DNA from: Methylocystaceae bacterium
Lineage (GTDB): Bacteria > Pseudomonadota > Alphaproteobacteria > Rhizobiales > Beijerinckiaceae
Reading direction: 5' to 3'
Assembly (NCBI GenBank): GCA_003105285.1
Contig: PQAN01000063.1
Span: 6,409-11,492 of the forward strand
Length of the DNA stretch: 5,084 nucleotides
The position numbers and the translations under genes were made by a program. Below, piece by piece: positions 1-5,084 of this stretch. Below the pieces are notes generated by a model. The model worked only from the letters and a program-made list of their open reading frames with translations. It had not been told where the DNA came from and ran no database searches. How positions within the stretch are numbered: position 1 is the stretch's first letter; every line of letters starts with the position of its first letter.

Positions 1-1061
1 CCGTCCGTGTCGCAGGCGATGGCCGCAACGCCGCCGAAGCCTTCGAGCGCGAGCGTCAGTCCGAGCAGGAATTCCGCGTCGCGTCCGCCTCTCCCGTTGC
101 CGCGCACGGTGACGGTCGTCTCGCCGCCCGAGATAATCGCGACGGGCGGCTCGAGCGGTTGGCCGTGGCGAGCGATCTGGCGCGCGATGCCGGCGTGAAC
201 CAGCGCCACATCGCGCGATTCGCCCTCGAGGTCGCCGAGGATGAGCGGCGTGAAGCCCGCCTTCCGCGCCACCTCCGCCGCGGCGTCGAGCGAGCCTTGC
301 GGGGTGGCGATGAGGATGTTCTGAACCCTCTCGAAGATCGCGTCGCCCGGCTTCGGCGTCTCGCAATCCGGCTTGCGCAGATGGGCGAGCACGGCCGCCG
401 GAGCGTCGATCTTGTATTTGTCGATGACGGCGAGCGCGTCCTCGCGCGTCGTCGGATCGGGCACGGTCGGGCCGGAGGCGATGACCGAGAGATCGTCGTT
501 CGGCACGTCGGAAATCATCAGCGCGACGACCTCGGCCGGCGCGGCGGCGCGCGCGAGACGCCCGCCCTTGATCGCCGACAGGTGCTTGCGCACGCAGTTC
601 ATCTCGGAGATCGTCGCGCCGCTTTTCAGGAGCGCCTTGTTGACGGCCTGCTTCTCTTCGAGCGTCACGCCCTCGGCGGGCAGCGCCATCAGCGCCGAGC
701 CGCCGCCGGAGATCAGCGCGAGGACGAGATCGTCCTCCGTGAGGCCCTGCACCTTCTGCAAGATGCGGCTCGCCGCCTCGCGGCCGGCGGCGTCCGGAAC
801 CGGATGCGACGCCTCGACGACCTCGATGCGCGATGTCGGCGCGCCATGTTCGTAGCGTGTCACCACCAGCCCCTCGAGCGGACCCGGCCAATGCGCTTCG
901 ACCGCCGCCGCCATGGATGCCGCCGCCTTGCCCGCGCCGACGACGATGGTGCGCCCCTTGGGCGGCGCCGGCAGATGCCTGGACAGGCTGACGGACGGAT
1001 GAGCCGCGGCGACGGCGGCGTCGAACATGGCGCGAAGAAGAGTGCGGTGGTTTTCGGACAT
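1..1061 (-). CDS. gckA: glycerate 2-kinase (MOFRL family), C-terminus cut by window edge
   Basis: Likely cytoplasmic enzyme that phosphorylates D-glycerate with ATP to 2-phosphoglycerate, the serine-cycle step between hydroxypyruvate reductase and enolase. The minus-strand frame is open from the ATG at 1061 to the window edge, giving 353 residues; the family is usually about 420, so roughly 70 are missing. Visible signatures, in order: MFDAAVAAA near residue 12, VGAGKAA at 41-47 whose lysine 45 matches the catalytic lysine of characterised homologues (from memory), LISGGGSALM at 116-125, the ISDVPNDD and ASGPTVPDP stretch at 183-203, and SGGETTVTVRGNGRGGR at 311-327. The last visible residues, CDTDG, begin the MOFRL-region DTDG motif. 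An in-frame TAA 12 bases upstream of the ATG (1073-1071) rules out a longer N-terminus; Met12 is the only nearby alternative. Here GGR is followed by DAE, where I recall N at the first position in many relatives. It follows the TPR-like gene by 97 bases, so it may have its own promoter or be read through. Confidence 0.95.
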   Translation of the reverse strand, partial: MSENHRTLLRAMFDAAVAAAHPSVSLSRHLPAPPKGRTIVVGAGKAAASMAAAVEAHWPGPLEGLVVTRYEHGAPTSRIEVVEASHPVPDAAGREAASRILQKVQGLTEDDLVLALISGGGSALMALPAEGVTLEEKQAVNKALLKSGATISEMNCVRKHLSAIKGGRLARAAAPAEVVALMISDVPNDDLSVIASGPTVPDPTTREDALAVIDKYKIDAPAAVLAHLRKPDCETPKPGDAIFERVQNILIATPQGSLDAAAEVARKAGFTPLILGDLEGESRDVALVHAGIARQIARHGQPLEPPVAIISGGETTVTVRGNGRGGRDAEFLLGLTLALEGFGGVAAIACDTD

Positions 1062-1073
1062 TTGCGAGTGTTA

Positions 1074-1077
1074 CCTC
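1074..1077 (-). promoter_or_regulatory. weak ribosome binding site of gckA
   Basis: Read on the minus strand, GAGG lies 12 bases before the gckA ATG. This spacing is longer than the usual 5-9 bases, so initiation may be modest. The same stretch reads ATG AGG TAA in the gckA frame, a two-codon minimal ORF ending just before the gene. It fixes the 5' limit of the gckA frame, but I see no evidence that it is translated. Confidence 0.4.
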
Positions 1078-1161
1078 ATTTCGGCGGACGCGTCGGGTCA
1101 GCCACGCATCCTTCTGCTGTGGGCCCTGAACAGCTGGAAAAGGCTACTGGATGAGAAGGAC

Positions 1162-1971
1162 CTAGCGTCGTCCGCGGTCCTGCGCGCCTACCTCCAAAAT
1201 GTCTAGCAACGCCTTCACTCGGGATGCCTTCTCCTCCGCCTTTTTCAACAGGTCGTCGTCGAAAAGCCCAGGCGGCGCATTTTGGCTTTTCTGAAAGGCG
1301 GCAACCGCCTGCTCCAATATCGTTCGGCTTTTCTCCATCGAAGCCAGATCAAAAAGAGCACTGCCGAGATCGAAATAGAATTGACGCCATCCAAAACTAT
1401 CTCTCGGAGCCGGCTGCGGCGAAGTTTTCCAGGTCGGAAAACCCGGCACGGCTTGCCCGAACCCGATTATTTGTTGGCGAATCTCACCCAGCTTCATGTA
1501 AGCGCTCTCTTCACGCTCGACGTTACGGTAAGCCAAGATCGCATCGTCGAGCCGCTCTCGCATTTTCCCTGTTTTCGCGAACGCCGCTATGATATTAGCG
1601 CGAGCCCACTCGTTCCTCATCCATCTGACGAGGTCGTCGTCGTGTGCTTGAACCGAGGCAGCATTCTGAACATGCGTCAGCGCAGCATTCAAGTTCTTCT
1701 CGGCGTCTTCTCGTTCAGCCAGGATCATCAGGGTCAGGGCGTATTTACGCTGTGCGTCGCCCCAGGCCGTCGCCGAAACATCCTTCGATGACGCCAGGGC
1801 TTGCTGCCTGGCTCCTTCGGCCTGCCGACGCAAGAACTCCGTTGGCAGGTAGCCGGGGCGCGCCCCGGGAACTGCGGAGGCAGGAGGAGAACTGTCCTGC
1901 GCGATTGTCTCGCCTATGACGCCCGCGGACAGTAGTACGACGAACGCAATCTCCCGTGTCGCAGTTCGCAT
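1162..1971 (-). CDS. probable exported protein with degenerate TPR-like repeats, function unknown
   Basis: I do not recognise this 269-residue protein as a named family. It starts with a plausible Sec signal peptide: arginines at 2 and 6, a hydrophobic core at about 8-20 (IAFVVLLSAGVIG), and a likely signal peptidase I site after Ala24. No lipobox cysteine is visible. A Pro/Ala-rich linker follows (about 29-43), then mostly helical sequence. Three segments resemble the TPR variant beginning WA..Q..LG.AL..LGERE and ending in LEEAVAAYREAL: W70 to about 105 (with LAERED at 84-89), W122 to about 152 (ending LDDAILAYRNV), and W195 to about 229 (DLGSALFDLA, then LEQAVAAFQKS). The C-terminus is a charged helix rich in Lys, Glu and Arg. 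The likely location is the periplasm, with a role in protein binding; both are inference. A hand count over 1201-1980 gives about 58% GC, against roughly 65-70% in sampled stretches of the flanking genes, suggesting a different origin. It separates gckA from ppc-mclA. The start has a well-placed RBS. Confidence 0.75.
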   Translation of the reverse strand: MRTATREIAFVVLLSAGVIGETIAQDSSPPASAVPGARPGYLPTEFLRRQAEGARQQALASSKDVSATAWGDAQRKYALTLMILAEREDAEKNLNAALTHVQNAASVQAHDDDLVRWMRNEWARANIIAAFAKTGKMRERLDDAILAYRNVEREESAYMKLGEIRQQIIGFGQAVPGFPTWKTSPQPAPRDSFGWRQFYFDLGSALFDLASMEKSRTILEQAVAAFQKSQNAPPGLFDDDLLKKAEEKASRVKALLDILEVGAQDRGRR

Positions 1972-1980
1972 ACCAATTTA

Positions 1981-1986
1981 TCCCTT
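1981..1986 (-). promoter_or_regulatory. ribosome binding site of the TPR-like gene
   Basis: On the minus strand AAGGGA lies 9 bases before the ATG at 1971, a good Shine-Dalgarno match at normal spacing. It supports this start, as does the signal peptide that begins directly at the resulting Met1. The bases around it are unusually AT-rich for this window. I could not identify a convincing -35/-10 pair. Confidence 0.6.
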
Positions 1987-2017
1987 TTGAATTCCAGTCA
2001 TCTAAGCGAGCAATCGA

Positions 2018-2080
2018 GCGCCCTCATCCGACCCGGCTTCGCCGGGCCACCTTCTCCCGCAGAGCGGGAGAAGGGAGCGC
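2018..2080. repeat. RIME/REP-like palindromic intergenic element (two hairpins)
   Basis: Two adjacent perfect hairpins lie between mclA and the TPR-like gene. The first has a 6-bp stem, CCCGGC at 2032-2037 with GCCGGG at 2041-2046, around a TTC loop. The second has a 10-bp stem, CTTCTCCCGC at 2051-2060 with GCGGGAGAAG at 2064-2073, around an AGA loop. GCGC at 2018-2021 can pair with GCGC at 2077-2080 to close both into a Y-shaped fold. The sequence, opening CCCTCATCCGACC and continuing CACCTTCTCCCGC, resembles a dispersed palindromic element I recall from intergenic DNA of many Rhizobiales (RIME-type). Neither hairpin is followed by a T-run on either strand, so it is not a classical terminator. 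It lies 20 bases behind the mclA stop and could stabilise or attenuate the ppc-mclA transcript. Confidence 0.75.
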
Positions 2081-2100
2081 CCAGCCTTGCTGGTTTGTTT
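2081..2100 (+). other. short hairpin with T-rich tail next to the mclA stop
   Basis: CCAGC at 2081-2085 and GCTGG at 2089-2093 form a 5-bp stem around CTT. On the plus strand the stem is followed by TTTGTTTTA, which resembles a weak intrinsic terminator. No plus-strand gene is visible that it would serve. In the direction of mclA transcription the A-rich side comes first and no T-run follows, so termination of mclA here is not supported. It directly abuts the two-hairpin element. Confidence 0.3.
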
Positions 2101-3074
2101 TACGCCGCGGCGATCTGGTTCGCCTTGTCGATGAGCGCCTGCGCCATGCGGATGCTGGCGATGTCGATCAGGCGGCCGTCGAGCGACACGGCGCCTTTGC
2201 CTTCCTTGGCGGCCTGATCCATCGCCTCGAGGATGCGGCGAGCCTTGGTGACCTCGGCCTCGGACGGCGTGAACACCTGGTTGGCGAGATCGATCTGGGA
2301 CGGGTGGATCGCCCACTTGCCCTCGAAGCCGAGCACCGCGGCGCGCTTGGCGGCGGCGATATAGCCGTCCGGATCGCCGAAATCGCCGAACGGACCGTCG
2401 ATCGGACGCAGGCCATAGGCGCGGGCGGCGACGAGGAAGCGCGTCTGCGCGGCGTGCCACTGATCGGCCCAGAAATAGTCGCGCTTGCCGTTCGCGTCCT
2501 TGTCGGACAGCACGCCGTAATCCGGATTCACGCCGCCGATGACGGTCGTGCGGGCGCGGGTCGAAGCCGCATAATCGGCGACGCCGAAGGACAGCGCCTC
2601 ATTGCGCTTGCTGGCCTGAGCGATGGCTTCCACATTCGCCATGCCGAGCGCGGTCTCGATCAGCAGCTCGAAGCCGATGCGCTTGGTGCGCTTCTTATAC
2701 TGCTCGATCTGCGTGACCAGCATGTCGATCGCATAGACGTCCTGCGGCACGCCGACCTTCGGAATGAGGATGACGTCGAGACGCGGCGAATTCTCGACGA
2801 CGTCGACGACGTCGCGATAGGCGTAATGCGTGTCGAGGCCGTTGATGCGCAGCGTCAGCGTCTTATTGCCCCAGTCGATATCGTTCAGGGCCTGGATGAT
2901 GTTCTTGCGGGCCTGCTCCTTGTCGTCCGGCGCGACCGCGTCCTCGAGGTCCAGGAACACCTGATCGGCCTTGGAGGCGGCGGCCTTCTCGAACATTCCG
3001 GGAGCGGAGCCGGGAACGGCCAGCTCGGAGCGGTGGAGACGCGGCGTCGCCTGCTCGATCAATGTGAAGCTCAT
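2100..3074 (-). CDS. mclA: malyl-CoA lyase (serine cycle)
   Basis: Cleaves (S)-malyl-CoA to acetyl-CoA and glyoxylate in the cytoplasm, regenerating the glyoxylate acceptor of the serine cycle. It belongs to the Mg-dependent HpcH/HpaI (citrate lyase beta) superfamily. The 324 residues equal the length of the Methylobacterium extorquens enzyme, and long stretches agree with that protein as I remember it, including the N-terminal MSFTLI.QATPRLHRSELAVPGS and the C-terminal SLDGRLIDIASIRMA. Visible landmarks: FLDLEDAVAPDDK at 40-52, Arg76 in the RINGLDTHY block, probable Mg ligands Glu140 (LLIETALGMANVEA) and Asp167 (SFGVADYAAS), GPFGDFGDPDGY at 227-238, KWAIHPSQ at 253-260, and Asp299, which matches the aspartate that closes the active site in solved homologues (from memory). 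It starts 24 bases after the ppc stop behind a strong RBS, so the two are very likely co-transcribed. It is intact, with no odd residues seen. Close relatives also act on beta-methylmalyl-CoA, but the neighbours favour the serine-cycle role. Confidence 0.97.
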   Translation of the reverse strand: MSFTLIEQATPRLHRSELAVPGSAPGMFEKAAASKADQVFLDLEDAVAPDDKEQARKNIIQALNDIDWGNKTLTLRINGLDTHYAYRDVVDVVENSPRLDVILIPKVGVPQDVYAIDMLVTQIEQYKKRTKRIGFELLIETALGMANVEAIAQASKRNEALSFGVADYAASTRARTTVIGGVNPDYGVLSDKDANGKRDYFWADQWHAAQTRFLVAARAYGLRPIDGPFGDFGDPDGYIAAAKRAAVLGFEGKWAIHPSQIDLANQVFTPSEAEVTKARRILEAMDQAAKEGKGAVSLDGRLIDIASIRMAQALIDKANQIAAA

Positions 3075-3077
3075 CTT

Positions 3078-3087
3078 CTTTCCCTTT
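3078..3087 (-). promoter_or_regulatory. strong ribosome binding site of mclA
   Basis: On the minus strand the whole ppc-mclA gap after the stop codon is purine-rich and contains AAAGGGAAAG, with GGGA ending 6 bases before the mclA ATG at 3074. The strong site, the short gap and the absence of a terminator point to one transcript with high, independent translation of mclA. It confirms the start at 3074. Confidence 0.7.
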
Positions 3088-3098
3088 CTCTTCTCAAA

Positions 3099-5084
3099 TT
3101 ATCCGGTGGCGCCCAAGCCAGCGGCGATGCAACTGATCGAAAGCAGCAGCGCGGATTTGTATTCTTCCTTCAGCGCCTCGTCTTCCGTCGTGCGGAACAG
3201 GCGGAGCAACTCCACCTGCTCGCGATTGACTTCGTTGATGGTGGCCAAGCGGCTCGCCAAACGCGCGTCGTAATCCGAAAAGCGCTCCGCGATCGCCCCG
3301 CCGCCGGTGACGCGCAGAACCGTCTCGCGAGTGAGGTGATATTCCGCTTCTATTGCGGAGAAAATCTTGCGTCGCACGGCCTCGTCGGCGACGAGCCCCG
3401 CATAGAGTCGGGCGATCGACAGGTCAACCAGAGCGAGCGTCTTTTCCACTTCGTCCAGAATGAGCCTGAAGAGACGCGAGTCCTCGAACATGCGGCGCAG
3501 CAACTGCAGCCCGCGTTCGCCGCGAACCTCGACGAAGCTCGAAAGGCCGCTGCCGACGCCATACCATCCGGTGATCGCATGGCGGTTCTGCGCCCAGGCG
3601 AACACCCAAGGAATGGCGCGCAGATCCGCGAGGCTGCGCGCGCCGAAACGCCGCGCCGGACGCGACCCGATATTGAGCAGGGAAATCTCCTCGAGCGGAC
3701 TGGCCGCTTGAAAGTACGCGACGAGATCGGGATCGGCGACGAGCTTGCCATAGGCTGCGAGCGAGGCGCCGGAGAGCGCCTCCAACGCGTCGTCGAATTC
3801 GGCGCGCGGCACGAGCGCGTCTTCGCGCTCCGACTTCAGCGCGTGAGCGAAGACGCTGCTCGCCAGGAGCTCCATCTGATAGGCCGCCGTGCCGCGATTG
3901 GCGTATTTGAACGAGACGACCTCGCCCTGCTCCGTCACGCGGAAGCGGCCGCGGATGGAGCCCGCCGGCTGCGCCGCGATGGCGTGGCCGGTGGGCGCGC
4001 CGCCGCGGCTCACCGAGCCGCCGCGCCCATGGAAGAAGGCGATCGCCACGCCGAGCTCCTCGCCCAGTCGCGTCAGCTTCGATTGCGCCTTGGCGAGCTC
4101 CCAGTTGGACGACAAAAATCCGCCGTCCTTGTTGGAGTCGGAATAGCCGATCATCACTTCCTGCACATTGCCCTGCCAGCGCGTGCTGCGACGCACGACG
4201 GGGATACGCAGCAATTCGCGCATGATGACGGGCGCCGCGCGCAGATCGGTGATCGTCTCGAACAAGGGCACGATCGGCAGGGTGCAGAGCTCGAGGCCGG
4301 CCTCGTCCAGGAACAAGCCGCCTTCCTTGGCCAGCACATAAGCGCCGAGCACATCCGACACCGAATGCGTCATCGACAGGACGAAACTGCCGAAGGCCTC
4401 GCGATCGAGCTGCGCCCGCATGTCGGCGACGAGCGCGAACATGGTGAGCGTGTCTTGCGACTCGTCCGACAGCCCCGCGAGCGGCGCGCCGGTGCGCGGC
4501 TGCGCCAATTCGGCGAGCAGCCAGGCGCGCCATTCGGCCGATTCCACGTCCGGCGGCGCGTCCTTGCCGGTCTTGGCGCGCCAGATGTCCTGCAGCGCCT
4601 TTGTCGTGCGCGTCGTGTTCTCGCGCAGATCGAGACGCACGGTGCTGAAGCGGAAAATCTCCACCGCGCGGCGCACCGGACGCACCAGATCGACGGCGAG
4701 CGAGGGGCTGCGGCTGTCGATCAGCGCTTGTTCCAGAATGCGCAGATCGCCGATGAATTCGTCGGCGTTGGCGTAGCGCGGCTTGCTCTGCGGCTCGCCT
4801 CTGGTGGCGGCGATCGTTTCGTCGAGCTTGCGCAGCACGAGGGTCAGATATTGGCGGAACGGCTCGCCGTGATTGCGCGTGCGGATTCGATCGGCGTCCT
4901 CCGTGAGGGCGAGCTGCCCCTCGAGAGCGGCGCGAAAATCCGCCGGCAGCGAGATGGCGCGTTCGCTGATCGACAGCACGCGCGCGAGTTCGAGCAGGCG
5001 CTGACGATAATGGTTCAGGCTGGCGAGCGCATTGACGCGCATCGTATTGCGCGTGACGTCATTGGTGACGAAAGGATTGCCGTC
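3099..5084 (-). CDS. ppc: phosphoenolpyruvate carboxylase, N-terminus cut by window edge
   Basis: Carboxylates PEP with bicarbonate to oxaloacetate and phosphate; in serine-cycle bacteria it supplies the C4 acid later cleaved by malyl-CoA lyase. The frame is open from the window edge and begins DGNPFVT, part of the conserved GDRDGNP motif, so the ATG at 5042 is internal. About 661 residues are visible of a usual 880-930; the catalytic N-terminal histidine (His138 in E. coli) lies outside. Counting from the internal Met at 5042: LDLRENT at 137-143, PLFET with metal ligand Glu262, GYSDSNKDGG at 299-308 with metal ligand Asp302, FFHGRGGSVSRGG at 336-348 with catalytic His338 and Arg340, LRAIPWVFAWAQNR at 474-487, and the C-terminus AAGLGATG. 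Oddities: the glycine-rich loop has Ser345 where E. coli has Gly, and the positions matching E. coli inhibitor-site Lys773 and Asn881 are Leu538 and Ala645. First gene of the visible ppc-mclA operon; upstream serine-cycle genes are expected beyond the edge. Confidence 0.97.
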   Translation of the reverse strand, partial: DGNPFVTNDVTRNTMRVNALASLNHYRQRLLELARVLSISERAISLPADFRAALEGQLALTEDADRIRTRNHGEPFRQYLTLVLRKLDETIAATRGEPQSKPRYANADEFIGDLRILEQALIDSRSPSLAVDLVRPVRRAVEIFRFSTVRLDLRENTTRTTKALQDIWRAKTGKDAPPDVESAEWRAWLLAELAQPRTGAPLAGLSDESQDTLTMFALVADMRAQLDREAFGSFVLSMTHSVSDVLGAYVLAKEGGLFLDEAGLELCTLPIVPLFETITDLRAAPVIMRELLRIPVVRRSTRWQGNVQEVMIGYSDSNKDGGFLSSNWELAKAQSKLTRLGEELGVAIAFFHGRGGSVSRGGAPTGHAIAAQPAGSIRGRFRVTEQGEVVSFKYANRGTAAYQMELLASSVFAHALKSEREDALVPRAEFDDALEALSGASLAAYGKLVADPDLVAYFQAASPLEEISLLNIGSRPARRFGARSLADLRAIPWVFAWAQNRHAITGWYGVGSGLSSFVEVRGERGLQLLRRMFEDSRLFRLILDEVEKTLALVDLSIARLYAGLVADEAVRRKIFSAIEAEYHLTRETVLRVTGGGAIAERFSDYDARLASRLATINEVNREQVELLRLFRTTEDEALKEEYKSALLLSISCIAAGLGATG

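Noticed and set aside
159..1154. 331-codon plus-strand open frame opposite gckA.
   Set aside because: The product is Arg-rich and low in complexity, with no recognisable motif. It mirrors the minus-strand gckA frame, which has clear family signatures. Long antisense frames are expected in GC-rich coding DNA.
1109..1160. Interrupted inverted repeat (TCCTTCT at 1109-1115, AGAAGGA at 1154-1160, with inner GCTGT/ACAGC) between the TPR-like gene and gckA.
   Set aside because: The arms are separated by 38 bases, the inner stem is offset, and no T-run follows, so it is too weak to call a terminator.
1987..2015. Possible promoter for the TPR-like gene (TTGCTC-like -35 on the minus strand).
   Set aside because: No matching -10 box is present at suitable spacing, and alphaproteobacterial promoters are too loose to call from this alone.
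2796..2816. Short GACGACGTC tandem repetition inside mclA.
   Set aside because: It is explained by the coding sequence for the conserved DVVDVVE segment of malyl-CoA lyase.
3424..4533. 369-codon minus-strand open frame inside ppc.
   Set aside because: It is an alternative frame of ppc with an Ala/Arg-dominated product. The ppc frame holds all the conserved PEP carboxylase motifs through the same stretch.
5040..5042. ATG at 5042 as the start of ppc.
   Set aside because: The frame continues upstream to the window edge and encodes the conserved DGNPFVT motif, so this ATG is internal.

Overview
The window reads as chromosomal DNA of a high-GC alphaproteobacterial methylotroph that uses the serine cycle, most likely a type II methanotroph of the Methylocystis/Methylosinus kind. 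This rests on the gene content (PEP carboxylase, malyl-CoA lyase and glycerate 2-kinase together on one strand), on a malyl-CoA lyase that is nearly collinear with the 324-residue Methylobacterium extorquens protein as I remember it, and on a palindromic intergenic element of a type common in Rhizobiales. The genus is inferred; no marker gene here fixes it.

All genes lie on the minus strand, so the reading order runs from high to low coordinates. 5084-3099 is ppc, cut at its 5' end by the window edge. A 24-base gap with a strong ribosome binding site follows, then mclA at 3074-2100. Positions 2099-1972 are noncoding and carry a compact set of hairpins, including a RIME/REP-like palindromic element. 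1971-1162 encodes a probable exported protein with degenerate TPR-like repeats, in DNA of visibly lower GC. After a 100-base gap comes gckA at 1061-1, cut at its 3' end by the window edge.

Three of the four genes form one metabolic unit. Glycerate kinase makes 2-phosphoglycerate, which enolase (not in the window) turns into PEP. PEP carboxylase fixes bicarbonate onto PEP to give oxaloacetate. After reduction to malate and activation to malyl-CoA (enzymes outside the window), malyl-CoA lyase releases acetyl-CoA and regenerates glyoxylate. The TPR-like gene and the palindromic element look like later insertions that split gckA from ppc-mclA.

I see no wholly new system. The points most worth a second look are the apparent loss of two of the four inhibitor-binding residues in PEP carboxylase, the compositionally distinct TPR-like gene inside the serine-cycle cluster, and the clustered hairpins just behind mclA. 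No RNA gene, CRISPR array or insertion sequence is visible.
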